DNA of 64,000 nt from Thermomonas sp. (GTDB lineage: Bacteria > Pseudomonadota > Gammaproteobacteria > Xanthomonadales > Xanthomonadaceae). Within the stretch, counting starts at the first letter, position 1. Each line of letters begins with the position of its first letter. The translations under genes and the position numbers were made by a program. Under the pieces are notes generated by a model. The model saw nothing but the letters and a program-made list of their open reading frames with translations, had not been told where the DNA came from and searched no databases. The stretch covers positions 1-64,000 of the forward strand of contig NZ_JAQSDO010000012.1 of NCBI RefSeq assembly GCF_029945965.1, written 5' to 3'. Shown here in pieces: positions 27,444 to 36,369 of the stretch.

Positions 27444-27623
27444 GCCAGGTCAGGGCTTGTCGGAGAGCCGGATGCGCCGGCCATCGCTTGCGACCCGAGT
27501 CTAGACCGGAACCAGCGACGGCGTCATGCCGCAGTGCGCACATCAATCAAGTCGCGGGGCGCAGGCAGAGGCATTCGCGAAGCCTTGACCAAAGCCTGCC
27601 GCATGAGGATCTGCGCAAGGGGG

Positions 27624-27653
27624 TTGACATTGGCGTTTGACTCGTGGTTCTCT
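27624..27653 (+). promoter_or_regulatory. Candidate promoter of the ilv-leu operon
   Basis: A perfect -35 box TTGACA lies at 27624-27629. The -10 region 17-18 bases downstream (27647-27653) is poor. If used, transcription starts very near the leader ATG at 27660. The rest of the 216-base gap from 27444 shows no other feature. Confidence 0.35.
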
Positions 27654-27659
27654 TCGTCC

Positions 27660-27836
27660 ATGACGCAGCGCAACATTCACTCGCAGGCCGCACGCACCCC
27701 GTCCAACGACGCGGTCGCCGCGAAGCCGCGCGCGCTTCAACTCCTGCCCATCAACGTCGCGCTAGCCGCGACGATCCTCCTTGTACTCGTACTTATTATT
27801 ACCAGCCATTCAGGCGCAGGAGTCGGGTTCGTGTAA
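27660..27836 (+). CDS. ilvL: ilv leader peptide (attenuation)
   Basis: This 58-residue open frame ends in a run I39-L-L-V-L-V-L-I-I-T48 (nine Ile/Leu/Val codons, 27774-27800), which is the hallmark of a BCAA attenuation leader. The stop is at 27834-27836, 37 bases before the attenuator stem. The leader includes AT-rich codons such as GTA, CTT and ATT, unusual in this GC-rich genome, so ribosomes would stall there when charged tRNA is short. The ATG has no visible ribosome site and sits near the predicted transcription start. At 58 residues it is longer than the E. coli leader (32). The role is inferred from position and codon content; no protein function is expected. Confidence 0.82.
   Translation: MTQRNIHSQAARTPSNDAVAAKPRALQLLPINVALAATILLVLVLIITSHSGAGVGFV
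27813..27828 (+). promoter_or_regulatory. Possible antiterminator arm of the ilv attenuator
   Basis: GGCGC (27813-27817) and GGGTT (27824-27828), split by a short bulge, can pair with the 5' arm of the attenuator stem (GCGCC at 27878-27882 and the CCC before it). They lie 13 bases after the control codons. A ribosome stalled at those codons would leave them free, while one at the stop codon would cover them. Confidence 0.4.
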
Positions 27837-27872
27837 GCACCACCAACACATACCCAGGTCGAAAGAACCAAG

Positions 27873-27908
27873 ACCCCGCGCCCGAAAAGGCGCGGGGTTT
27901 TTGTTTTT
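27873..27908 (+). terminator. Rho-independent attenuator of the ilv-leu operon
   Basis: A 9-bp GC stem (27874-27882 with 27889-27897, extended by one A-T pair) has the loop CGAAAA and is followed by TTTTT-G-TTTTT. It sits between the leader peptide and ilvD, as expected of a transcription attenuator. Confidence 0.9.
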
Positions 27909-27962
27909 GCGACATGGGTTCCTGGAACGCCACCAAGGAACGCCATTCGTGAGAAGTCAGTC

Positions 27963-29705
27963 GTGAGAAGTGATGCCATCAAGCTCGGCCCAGCGCGCGC
28001 GCCCGCACGCGCCATGTTGCGTGCGACCGGCCTGAATGATGCCGCCATCGCCAAGCCCTTCGTCGCCGTTGTGCATACCTGGTCGGACGTGTCGCCGTGC
28101 AACATCACCCTGCGCGACCTGGCCCAGGACGTGCGACGTGGAGTGATCGAATCCGGCGGCACGCCGATCGAGTTCAACACCATTGCAGTCACTGACGGCA
28201 TCGCGATGGGCAGCGAAGGCATGCGCGCGTCGCTGGCTTCGCGCGAGACCATCGCCGATTCCATCGAACTAGCGGTAAGCGGCCATTGCCTGGACGCGAT
28301 GGTGCTGCTGGTTGGTTGCGACAAGACCATCCCCGCTGCAGCAATGGCGGCGGCACGGATGGACATCCCGACGGTGATTCTCTACGGCGGCACGATCATG
28401 CCGGGGCATTGCAAGACTGCGGACGGCCGCGACAAGCCGCTGACCGTGCAGGACGTGTTCGAGGCGGTCGGCGCGCATTCGGCCGGTCGCATCGATGATG
28501 GCGAATTACGCCGCATCGAAACCCATGCCTGCCCGGGCGCGGGTGCCTGCGGCGGTCAGTTCACCGCCAACACCATGGCGATGGTGTTGACCTTCCTGGG
28601 ACTGTCGCCGCTGGGCGCGAACGACATCCCCGCGATCCATGCCGACAAACCCGCGGCCGCGCGTGCCTGCGGCGCTCGGATCATGCACATGCTGCGCGAC
28701 GGCGGCCCACTGCCACGCGGACTGGTCACCGCCACATCACTGCGCAATGCCGCACGCGCAGTCTCGGCGACGGCAGGATCGACCAATGCCGCACTGCACC
28801 TGCTGGCGATCGCGCATGAAGCCGGCGTTGCGTTCGACCTGGAGGAATTCGAGGCCGCGGCCAGCACGCCGGTGATCGCCGACCTGAAACCCGCAGGCCG
28901 CTATACAGCCGCGGAAATGTTCGACCAGGGCGGCACCGCACTGGTGGCACGCGAACTGAAAACGGCCGGTTTGATCGAGGACATTCCAACGGTCACCGGG
29001 AATAGTTTTTTCAGCGAGGTCGATGCCGCCAAAGTTTCAGCGACGCAAGACGTTGTCCACCCGATCACCGCGCCGCTTAAGCCGCGCGGTGGCTATTCGA
29101 TCCTTCGTGGCGATCTCGCCCCCGAGGGCTGCATCCTCAAGCTTGCCGGCCATGGCATCGAACATTTCGAAGGACCGGCCCGCGTGTTCGACAGTGAGGA
29201 CGCCGCATTCGCTGCGGTGCAGGCACGCCGGATCAAAGACGGCGACGTGATCGTGATCCGCTTCGAAGGGCCGGCCGGTGGCCCTGGCATGCGCGAGATG
29301 CTGGCAGTCACTGCCGCGCTGATCGGCCAAGGGCTGGGCGGCGATGTCGCACTGATCACCGATGGCCGTTTCAGCGGTGCCACCCACGGTTTCATGGTCG
29401 GCCACATCGCGCCGGAAGCCATGCGCGGCGGACCACTAGCGTATCTGCGCGAAGGCGACCGCGTGCGGATCGATGTCGCTTCGCGCCGGCTGGATGTCGA
29501 CGCCGACTTGTCCGCACGCCAGCCCGCGCGCATCGCGCCGCGGGTCACCACCGGCGTGTTGGCCAAGTACGCACGCGACGTGCGCTCGGCCTCGCAAGGC
29601 GCGGTCACCGCACCCGGGCCGCTTGATGCCGAAGCCGCTGACACGCGCCGCATCCACGCCGCACTCATCGCAAAAAAAAACGCTCCCGAAACCGAAACCG
29701 CCTGA
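27963..29705 (+). CDS. ilvD: Dihydroxy-acid dehydratase
   Basis: IlvD dehydrates the dihydroxy acids to 2-oxo acids in the isoleucine and valine routes, using an iron-sulfur cluster. The 580-residue protein has cluster cysteines C46 (S-D-V-S-P-C-N), C119 (V-G-C-D-K-T) and C190 (C-P-G-A-G-A-C-G-G), and K121. It is the short type common in bacteria. The start is a GTG at 27963, preceded by a GAGAAG ribosome site that is part of a 9-bp direct repeat (27949-27957 and 27963-27971). A competing GTG at 27949 hits a stop in frame after five codons. It is the first structural gene after the attenuator. Confidence 0.95.
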   Translation: MRSDAIKLGPARAPARAMLRATGLNDAAIAKPFVAVVHTWSDVSPCNITLRDLAQDVRRGVIESGGTPIEFNTIAVTDGIAMGSEGMRASLASRETIADSIELAVSGHCLDAMVLLVGCDKTIPAAAMAAARMDIPTVILYGGTIMPGHCKTADGRDKPLTVQDVFEAVGAHSAGRIDDGELRRIETHACPGAGACGGQFTANTMAMVLTFLGLSPLGANDIPAIHADKPAAARACGARIMHMLRDGGPLPRGLVTATSLRNAARAVSATAGSTNAALHLLAIAHEAGVAFDLEEFEAAASTPVIADLKPAGRYTAAEMFDQGGTALVARELKTAGLIEDIPTVTGNSFFSEVDAAKVSATQDVVHPITAPLKPRGGYSILRGDLAPEGCILKLAGHGIEHFEGPARVFDSEDAAFAAVQARRIKDGDVIVIRFEGPAGGPGMREMLAVTAALIGQGLGGDVALITDGRFSGATHGFMVGHIAPEAMRGGPLAYLREGDRVRIDVASRRLDVDADLSARQPARIAPRVTTGVLAKYARDVRSASQGAVTAPGPLDAEAADTRRIHAALIAKKNAPETETA

Positions 29706-29746
29706 CATCCCCAACGCCATTGCGCACTTCCAACAAGGACTCACCC

Positions 29747-30754
29747 ATGAGCAGTTCCAGCAAACCCACCATCGCAGTGATCGGCTACGGCAGCCAGGGC
29801 CGCGCACATGCGCTCAACCTGCGTGACTCAGGTTTCAACGTCACCGTGGGCCTGCGCCCGGGCGGCCCGACCGAAATCAAGGCCAAGGCCGACGGCTTCA
29901 CCGTCAAGACGCCCGCCGAAGCAGTGAAGGATGCACAGATCGTCGCGATCCTGACCCCGGACATGGTCCAGCCACAGCTGTATGGCGAAGTCATCGAGCC
30001 GAACATGGCCAAGGGCGCCTGTCTTCTATTTGCCCACGGGTTCAATGTCCACTACGGCCAGATCACGCCGCGCGAGGACCTCGACGTGGTGCTGGTCGCA
30101 CCCAAGGGGCCCGGCGCGCTGGTGCGCCGCGAATACGAGATCGGCCGCGGCGTGCCTGCGGTCTATGCGGTGCACCAGGACCTCAGCGGCAATGCCGAAG
30201 CACTGGCGTTGACCTATTGCGCCGGGATTGGTGGCGCACGCCAGAACGCGATCAAGACCACCTTCAAGGAAGAAACCGAGACCGACCTGTTCGGCGAACA
30301 AGCGGTGTTGTGCGGCGGCGCGACGAAACTCGTGCAGGCCGGTTGGGAAACCCTGGTCGAAGCGGGCTACCAGCCCGAAGTCGCCTATTACGAATGCCTG
30401 CACGAACTGAAGTTGATCGTGGATTTGTTCTACGAAGGCGGCATCACCCGCATGCATGAATTCATCAGTGAGACCGCGCAATACGGTGCACTGACTCGCG
30501 GTGACTACATCGTCGATGCGAATACCCGCGCACAGATGAAAAAGGTGCTTGCCGAAATCCAGGACGGCACCTTCGCCCGCCAGTGGATCGCCGAATACGC
30601 GGCGGGCAATGCCAATTACAAGGCGCTGAAACAGGCCGACCTGGAGCATCCCATCGAGGCGATCGGCAAGAAGCTGCGCGCCAACATGAAGTGGTTGGAC
30701 ACTGCACCCGCTGCATCGAAAACAATGCCCACACCGATCGCCGAGGCCGCTTGA
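29747..30754 (+). CDS. ilvC: Ketol-acid reductoisomerase, class I
   Basis: IlvC isomerises and reduces acetolactate and acetohydroxybutyrate. At 335 residues it is the short class-I form. G-Y-G-S-Q-G (13-18) binds the dinucleotide, and the metal-binding acidic residues are in D-L-F-G-E-Q and E-C-L-H-E-L. The cofactor-specificity loop reads L-R-P-G-G-P-T-E (36-43), where many NADPH enzymes have serines that hold the 2'-phosphate. Here they are P and G, and a glutamate follows, so NADH use is worth testing. It starts 41 bases after ilvD, and its TGA overlaps the ilvG ATG (TGATG). Confidence 0.96.
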   Translation: MSSSSKPTIAVIGYGSQGRAHALNLRDSGFNVTVGLRPGGPTEIKAKADGFTVKTPAEAVKDAQIVAILTPDMVQPQLYGEVIEPNMAKGACLLFAHGFNVHYGQITPREDLDVVLVAPKGPGALVRREYEIGRGVPAVYAVHQDLSGNAEALALTYCAGIGGARQNAIKTTFKEETETDLFGEQAVLCGGATKLVQAGWETLVEAGYQPEVAYYECLHELKLIVDLFYEGGITRMHEFISETAQYGALTRGDYIVDANTRAQMKKVLAEIQDGTFARQWIAEYAAGNANYKALKQADLEHPIEAIGKKLRANMKWLDTAPAASKTMPTPIAEAA

Positions 30755-32520
30755 TGAACGGCGCCCGCTGGCTGGCGCAAGCCCTGGTCTCGGAAGGTGT
30801 GGACACGCTGTTCGGGTATCCCGGCGGCACGATCATGCCCTTCTACGACGCCCTGCATGGTGCGCCGGAGCTGAAACACGTCCTGGTACGCCATGAACAG
30901 GGCGCGGCCTTCGCCGCCAACGGGTATGCGCGTGCCAGCGGGCGCGTCGGTGTATGCGTGGCCACCTCCGGCCCGGGTGCGTCCAACCTGGTCACCGGGA
31001 TTGCCGACGCGATGCTGGATTCGGTACCGATGGTGATCATCACCGGGCAGGTGCCAACCAGCTTGATGGGCACTGACGCATTCCAGGAACTCGACGTGTT
31101 CGGCATGACCATGCCGATGGTCAAGCACAGCTTCATCGCACGTCGCGTGGACGACCTGCCGATGATGGTTGGCGAAGCATTCCGGATCGCGCGTTCCGGC
31201 CGGCCCGGTCCGGTGCTGATCGACCTGCCGAAGGACGTGCAGAATGCCGACGCCTCGCATCTCCCGCGTCACGCCTCGTTCGGCACGGATGCCGTCGAGG
31301 CACCGCTTGATGCGTCCTTGCACGAAGCACTGGCACTGATCTCGCAAGCACAACAGCCCGTCGTTTACGGCGGCGGCGGGATCGCACTGGGCGATGCGGT
31401 GCAGGCGTTCCGCACCTTCGTCGATGCCACCCAGATCCCGACCGTGCTGACGCTGAAAGGGTTGGGTGCATTGCCCACCGCGCATCCACTCAACCTCGGC
31501 ATGCTGGGCATGCACGGCAGCCGCGCCGCCAACCTGGCGGTGCAGGGTGCTGATTTGCTGATCGTGGTCGGTGCGCGTTTCGATGACCGCGCCACCGGCA
31601 AGCTGGCCGAGTTCGCACCGCACGCGCGCGTCGTACACATGGACATCGACACCTGCGAAATCGGCAAGCTGCGTCGTGCCGATGCCGGTGTGCGCGGCGA
31701 CATCGTCACCACCCTGACCAAACTGACGCTGCCCTGCGCCGCGCACCTGCATGGCCGCCATGGCAACGCGCGCAAGGCTTGGCGCGCGCAATGCAAGGAA
31801 ACCGCACGCCTGCATGCGGCGCGCTACGACGCCCCCGGCGACAGCGTGTACGCGCCGGCGTTGCTGAAGCGGTTGTCGGAACTGGCACCCAACGCCGTCG
31901 TCGCCTGCGACGTCGGCCAGCACCAGATGTGGGTCGCGCAGCACTGGTGCATGGATCATCCGCGCAAGCACCTGACCAGCGGCGCATTGGGCGCGATGGG
32001 CTTCGGCCTGCCTGCGGCGATAGGTGCTTTGGTCGCTCTTGATGAGCAACAGGACCGCAGCAAGCAGGTGATCTGCGTCAGCGGCGACGGCTCGATCATG
32101 ATGAACATCCAGGAGCTGGCCACGCTCAAGCGCTACCGGCTGCAGGTGAAGATCGTGCTACTCGACAACCAGGCGCTGGGCATGGTCCGCCAGTGGCAGG
32201 AATTGTTCTTCGACAAGCGCTATTCCGAAGTCGACCTCTCCGACAACCCGGACTTCGCTGCGGTCGCCGCCGCGTTCGGCATCCAGTCGTTGCACGTGGA
32301 CCGCGCCGATGGCGTGGAAGCCGCACTGCAGGCGCTGCTGGCTGCAGACGGCCCAGTTTTATTGCACGTCGCAATCGACACCGCCGCCAATGTCTGGCCA
32401 CTAGTGCCGCCGAACCGCAACAACGCGGAAATGATGGATGCGTCGCCTGCCGCCGATGTCATCACCACAACGTCCTTCCACACCTCTCCCACGGAGACAC
32501 CCAATGCGCTACCAGCTTGA
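30754..32520 (+). CDS. ilvG: Acetolactate synthase large subunit
   Basis: This 588-residue catalytic subunit makes acetolactate or acetohydroxybutyrate from pyruvate and 2-oxobutyrate, with TPP, FAD and Mg. The proton-relay glutamate is in R-H-E-Q-G-A-A-F, the FAD region includes V-G-A-R-F-D-D-R-A-T-G-K, and the TPP motif is G-D-G-S-I-M-M-N-I-Q-E-L followed by D-N-Q-A-L-G-M-V-R-Q-W. The start at 30754 overlaps the ilvC stop by one base. A small ACT-type regulatory subunit gene follows inside its 3' end, as in the IlvGM isozyme of enterobacteria. I chose the name by that pairing. Confidence 0.95.
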   Translation: MNGARWLAQALVSEGVDTLFGYPGGTIMPFYDALHGAPELKHVLVRHEQGAAFAANGYARASGRVGVCVATSGPGASNLVTGIADAMLDSVPMVIITGQVPTSLMGTDAFQELDVFGMTMPMVKHSFIARRVDDLPMMVGEAFRIARSGRPGPVLIDLPKDVQNADASHLPRHASFGTDAVEAPLDASLHEALALISQAQQPVVYGGGGIALGDAVQAFRTFVDATQIPTVLTLKGLGALPTAHPLNLGMLGMHGSRAANLAVQGADLLIVVGARFDDRATGKLAEFAPHARVVHMDIDTCEIGKLRRADAGVRGDIVTTLTKLTLPCAAHLHGRHGNARKAWRAQCKETARLHAARYDAPGDSVYAPALLKRLSELAPNAVVACDVGQHQMWVAQHWCMDHPRKHLTSGALGAMGFGLPAAIGALVALDEQQDRSKQVICVSGDGSIMMNIQELATLKRYRLQVKIVLLDNQALGMVRQWQELFFDKRYSEVDLSDNPDFAAVAAAFGIQSLHVDRADGVEAALQALLAADGPVLLHVAIDTAANVWPLVPPNRNNAEMMDASPAADVITTTSFHTSPTETPNALPA

Positions 32521-32755
32521 TCTGACCCTGCGCCGCGCCGAAGGCGCACTGGTGCGCGTGCTGGGCACCACCGAACGCCGCGGCTTCCAGCCGGTCAGCG
32601 TGGATGGCGGCATTCAATCCAGGAGCGGGCGCGCCGACGGCGATCGCTGGCACCTGCGCATGACGGTGGAAGGCGAACGCGAACCGGAATCGCTGCAGCA
32701 CCAGCTGGCCAAGCTATACGACTGCCTGGATGTGCAGGTGTCGCCATGCGCATGA
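32504..32755 (+). CDS. ilvM: Acetolactate synthase small subunit, ACT domain
   Basis: The 83-residue protein looks like a single ACT domain: a first strand Y-Q-L-D-L-T-L-R-R, the helix R-V-L-G-T-T-E-R-R-G-F, then a second strand and helix ending in V-Q-V-S-P. It resembles IlvM of the IlvGM isozyme, which supports the large subunit and may or may not give valine feedback; IlvM proteins are often insensitive. It overlaps the end of ilvG by 17 bases and the start of ilvE by about 10. The likely ilvE ATG at 32752 forms an ATGA overlap with its stop. Sensitivity to feedback cannot be read from the sequence. Confidence 0.85.
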   Translation: MRYQLDLTLRRAEGALVRVLGTTERRGFQPVSVDGGIQSRSGRADGDRWHLRMTVEGEREPESLQHQLAKLYDCLDVQVSPCA

Positions 32756-33663
32756 ATGTAACTGCCTCCGTCACCCCGATCACCGTTGTCGCGCACGCGT
32801 CGAAACCAAAAAACTGGTTCGACGGCGCACTCATCGACGGCGATGCCCCGCAGGCCGGCCTGACCACCCACGCGATGCATTACGGCAGCGGCGTGTTCGA
32901 AGGCATCCGTGCCTATGCCACGACCAACGGCGGCGCAGCGGTGTTCCGCCTGCCCGAGCACCTGCAGCGGATGCGCAGGGGCGCGGAGCTGCTGGGCCTG
33001 GCCTTCGATCCCTCGCAGGCGACTGACGCGGTACTGGCAACGTTGCGCGCCAATGGCCATCGCGATGCCTATGTGCGGCCGCTGGCATGGTTCGGCGAAG
33101 GCAGTTTCGGGCTGGACGTGGAAGGCCACGTGCCGCACCTGATGGTCGCCACCACCGCCACCCAGGTGCACCTCAATGGCAGCCGTGCACGCGTGGGCGT
33201 TTCGACATGGCGGCGCAACCCCGCTGATTCACTGCCGCCACTGAAGCTGTGCGGCGGCTACATCAACTCGATCCTGGCCAAACGTGAAGCGAAGCAGCGC
33301 GGCTTCGACGAAGCGCTGTTCACCGACCGCGCCGGGAATGTTGTCGAATGCACCGGCGCCAACGTCTTCATGGTCAAGGATGGTGTGATCAGCGCGGTCG
33401 AACATCCGGATGCGTTGCCCGGCATCACCCGCGACACCCTGCTGGCATTGAGCGGGGCAAACGTGCGGATGGTCAGCCTGGCCGAACTGCTGGATGCCGA
33501 CGAAGTGTTCGCCTGCGGCACCGCGGCGGAAGTTGCGCCGATCGCGCAGATCGAGCAACGCGAATACGGCGCAAACCCGATCAGCCGCGCGCTTGCCTCG
33601 CAGTACCAGTGCATCGTGCGCGGCGAAGACACCACGCATGCATCGTGGTTGACGGCGGTTTGA
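32746..33663 (+). CDS. ilvE: Branched-chain-amino-acid aminotransferase
   Basis: IlvE catalyses the last step for all three BCAAs, exchanging the amino group with glutamate through PLP. The 305-residue fold-type-IV protein has T-H-A-M-H-Y-G-S-G-V-F-E-G-I-R-A-Y (residues 41-57), the PLP lysine in L-K-L-C-G-G-Y-I-N-S-I-L, E-C-T-G-A-N-V-F for the phosphate, and L-P-G-I-T-R-D. Either ATG at 32746 or 32752 could be used; the second gives the ATGA overlap with ilvM. ilvA follows 4 bases after the stop. Placing the transaminase inside the operon makes the cluster self-contained. Confidence 0.95.
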   Translation: MRMNVTASVTPITVVAHASKPKNWFDGALIDGDAPQAGLTTHAMHYGSGVFEGIRAYATTNGGAAVFRLPEHLQRMRRGAELLGLAFDPSQATDAVLATLRANGHRDAYVRPLAWFGEGSFGLDVEGHVPHLMVATTATQVHLNGSRARVGVSTWRRNPADSLPPLKLCGGYINSILAKREAKQRGFDEALFTDRAGNVVECTGANVFMVKDGVISAVEHPDALPGITRDTLLALSGANVRMVSLAELLDADEVFACGTAAEVAPIAQIEQREYGANPISRALASQYQCIVRGEDTTHASWLTAV

Positions 33664-33667
33664 GCTG

Positions 33668-34813
33668 ATGGAGTCCGAGGTACGCCGCCGTCATGTAGAA
33701 GCCTTGCCAGTCAGTGCGTCCGACGTGCTGGCCGCGCAGGCGCGACTGCGTCGCTATCTGGATGTCACCCCCACGCATTACGCCGAACGCTTTGGCTGTT
33801 GGCTGAAGCTCGAGAACCTGCAGCGCACCGGCTCCTACAAGGTGCGTGGCGCGTTGAACGCATTGCTGGTGGCGCGCGAACGCGGCGACACGCGAACGGT
33901 GATCGCGGCATCGGCCGGCAACCATGCGCAGGGGCTGGCGTGGGCAGCCTATCGCTTGGGCGTGCCAGTCATCACGGTCATGCCGCGCTGTGCACCGGAA
34001 ACCAAGATCGCCGGCGTTGCGCACTGGGGCGCGACCGTGCGCCTGCACGGCGACAGTTATGACGAGGCCAAGGCCTTCGCGATCGAACTGGCTGCGCAAC
34101 ACGACTACCGCCTGCTGTCGGCCTTCGATGATCGTGACGTAATTGCCGGACAGGGAACGGTCGGACTGGAAATCGCGGCAATGTCGCCGGACGTGGTGCT
34201 GGTGCCGATCGGCGGCGGTGGACTGGCGGCAGGCGTCGCGCTCGCGCTCAAATCACAAGGCGTGCGCATCATCGGCGCGCAGGTCGAGGGCGTGGATGCA
34301 ATGGCACGCGCGCTGCAGGGCGACCACAGTTTGCGCGAACCCGCGATGACCCTGGCCGACGGCGTGCGGGTCAAGCAACCCGGCACGTTGACCGAATGCA
34401 TCCTGGCCGAGCTGCTGGACGACGTGATCATCGTGCGCGAAGCCGAATTGCGCGAAACCCTGGTACGGCTGGTACTGGAAGAACACGTGATCGCCGAAGG
34501 CGCCGGCGCACTCGCACTGGCCGCAGGTAAGCGCGTCGCCGGCAAACGCAAATGCGCGGTGGTGTCCGGCGGAAATCTTGATGCCGCGGTGTTGGCACGA
34601 CTGCTGTCCGACGTGCGGCCACGCCCGCCGCGCCGGCCACGCCGGCGCACGCGCGAAGCACCCAAGGGCAATGCGCAACAGGCGGATGGCCCGCTTGGGC
34701 TGCCGGCAGCACTGCTGCCGGCCCTGTTGCAGCCGCCACGTCTATCCAAGTCTGGTCCGACATCGCACAAGCCGCCCGCCAAGCGCGCGGCTGCCGAGGA
34801 AATTCCCGCATGA
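33668..34813 (+). CDS. ilvA: Threonine dehydratase (deaminase) without regulatory domain, unusual C-terminal tail
   Basis: IlvA converts threonine to 2-oxobutyrate, the entry to isoleucine. The catalytic fold (about residues 20-316) is intact, with K58 in [18 protein letters not shown] and the glycine loop G-G-G-G-L. There is no ACT-like regulatory domain, so feedback by isoleucine is doubtful. Residues 317-381 form a Pro/Arg/Ala-rich, basic, probably disordered tail unlike any enzyme domain. The gene ends in ATGA with leuA. It could be a TdcB-type enzyme recruited to biosynthesis. The location in the operon supports an anabolic role. Confidence 0.87.
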   Translation: MESEVRRRHVEALPVSASDVLAAQARLRRYLDVTPTHYAERFGCWLKLENLQRTGSYKVRGALNALLVARERGDTRTVIAASAGNHAQGLAWAAYRLGVPVITVMPRCAPETKIAGVAHWGATVRLHGDSYDEAKAFAIELAAQHDYRLLSAFDDRDVIAGQGTVGLEIAAMSPDVVLVPIGGGGLAAGVALALKSQGVRIIGAQVEGVDAMARALQGDHSLREPAMTLADGVRVKQPGTLTECILAELLDDVIIVREAELRETLVRLVLEEHVIAEGAGALALAAGKRVAGKRKCAVVSGGNLDAAVLARLLSDVRPRPPRRPRRRTREAPKGNAQQADGPLGLPAALLPALLQPPRLSKSGPTSHKPPAKRAAAEEIPA

Positions 34814-36369
34814 ATCCCGCCATCAGCAAAGACCGTATCCGCCCGCATCAAATCAAAATCTTTGACACCACCCTGCGCGACGGCGAGCAATCGCCCGGCT
34901 TCACCATGAGCGCGCCGCAGAAGATCGCCTTCGCGCACGCACTGGCCGATCTCGGCGTCGACGTCATCGAGGCCGGATTCCCCAACAGCTCACCCGCCGA
35001 TTTCGGCGCCGTGCAAACCATTGCACGCGATGTGCGCGGCGCATCGATTGCCGCACTCGCCCGTTGCCATCCAGGGGACATCGAAGCCTGCGCACGCGCG
35101 CTGGACGGCGCCGCCGCGCCGCGCATCCATGCCTTCATCTCGACCAGCCCGCTGCATCGCGAGCACAAGCTCGAGATGAGCCGCGAACAAGTGATCGTGC
35201 ACGCGATCATGGGCGTGGAACTCGCGCGCAAGCACGTGGACGATGTCGAGTTTTCGGCCGAGGACGCCTTCCGTACCGAGCGCGAATTCCTGGTCGAGGT
35301 GTTCAATGCGGCCGTCGCCGCGGGTGCACGCACGCTCAATGTGCCGGACACCGTGGGTTACGCCACGCCGAATGAAATTCGTGCGCTGTTCGAATACCTG
35401 CGTGCGAACGTGAAGGGCGCGCAGGGCGTTGTGTTCAGCGCGCACTGCCACAACGACCTGGGCCTTGCGGTGGCCAATTCGCTGGCCGCCATCGAAGGAG
35501 GCGCGCGCCAGGTCGAATGCACGATCAATGGCATCGGCGAACGCGCCGGCAATGCTGCGTTGGAAGAACTGGTGATGGCGCTGAAGGTGCGTGGCGGCTG
35601 GTACGCCGCGGATTCCGGCATCGATACGCGCAAGTTGCTGGAGACCTCGCGCCTGCTGTCGCGCATCACCGGGATCCAGGTCCAGCGCAACAAGGCCGTG
35701 GTCGGGCTGAATGCGTTCGCGCATGAATCGGGCATACACCAGCACGGCATGCTCAAGCATCGAGACACCTACGAGATCATGCATCCGCAGGATGTCGGCT
35801 GGCCGGACTCGCAACTGGTGCTTGGCCGCCATAGTGGCCGCGCCGCGCTGGCCGAACGCTTGCGCCAGTTGGGTTACGTGCTGGCAGACGAACAGCTGGA
35901 CCAGGTCATCGCCGATGCCAAGGCGCTGACCCAGACCCAACACGTGATCAGCGACCGCGACCTGCAGCGAATGGTCGAGGGCGAACGTCATGGGCCCGGC
36001 TGGCGCGTGTCTGCGTTGAGCCTGACCGACTACGGCCAGCGCACCCGCGCGCATGTTGACCTGTCCGATCCCGACGACCGCCACGTACTGCAGAGTGCGG
36101 AAGGCGACGGCCCGGTGGCCGCGGTGTTCGCCGCGCTGGTGAAGGCGACCGGCGTTGATTTCGAACTGGAAAGCTACGAAGTGCACAGCATGGGAATCGG
36201 CCGTGATGCACGTGGTGAAGCCAACCTCAGCGGCCGTATCGACGGCGAGACCCTGACCGGCCAAGGCACCAGCCGCGACGTACTGGAAGCCAGCGCCATC
36301 GCCTGGCTGGACGTCGCCAACCGCGTCCTGCATGCGCGCCAAACTCAGCAACGTGCGGAGGCCGCTTGA
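34810..36369 (+). CDS. leuA: 2-isopropylmalate synthase
   Basis: LeuA condenses acetyl-CoA with 2-oxoisovalerate, the first committed step to leucine. The 519-residue protein has [14 protein letters not shown] (residues 18-31) with the metal/substrate residues, H-C-H-N-D-L-G-L-A for the metal, and [10 protein letters not shown] LeuA allosteric domain follows from about residue 390, with E-S-Y-E-V-H-S-M near its middle, so leucine inhibition is expected from family knowledge. Its start overlaps the ilvA stop (ATGA) and its stop overlaps leuC (TGATG). Confidence 0.96.
   Translation: MNPAISKDRIRPHQIKIFDTTLRDGEQSPGFTMSAPQKIAFAHALADLGVDVIEAGFPNSSPADFGAVQTIARDVRGASIAALARCHPGDIEACARALDGAAAPRIHAFISTSPLHREHKLEMSREQVIVHAIMGVELARKHVDDVEFSAEDAFRTEREFLVEVFNAAVAAGARTLNVPDTVGYATPNEIRALFEYLRANVKGAQGVVFSAHCHNDLGLAVANSLAAIEGGARQVECTINGIGERAGNAALEELVMALKVRGGWYAADSGIDTRKLLETSRLLSRITGIQVQRNKAVVGLNAFAHESGIHQHGMLKHRDTYEIMHPQDVGWPDSQLVLGRHSGRAALAERLRQLGYVLADEQLDQVIADAKALTQTQHVISDRDLQRMVEGERHGPGWRVSALSLTDYGQRTRAHVDLSDPDDRHVLQSAEGDGPVAAVFAALVKATGVDFELESYEVHSMGIGRDARGEANLSGRIDGETLTGQGTSRDVLEASAIAWLDVANRVLHARQTQQRAEAA

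Noticed and set aside
30616..32049. 477-codon frame antisense to ilvG
   Set aside because: Opposite a firmly identified gene, with no recognisable domain or ribosome site.
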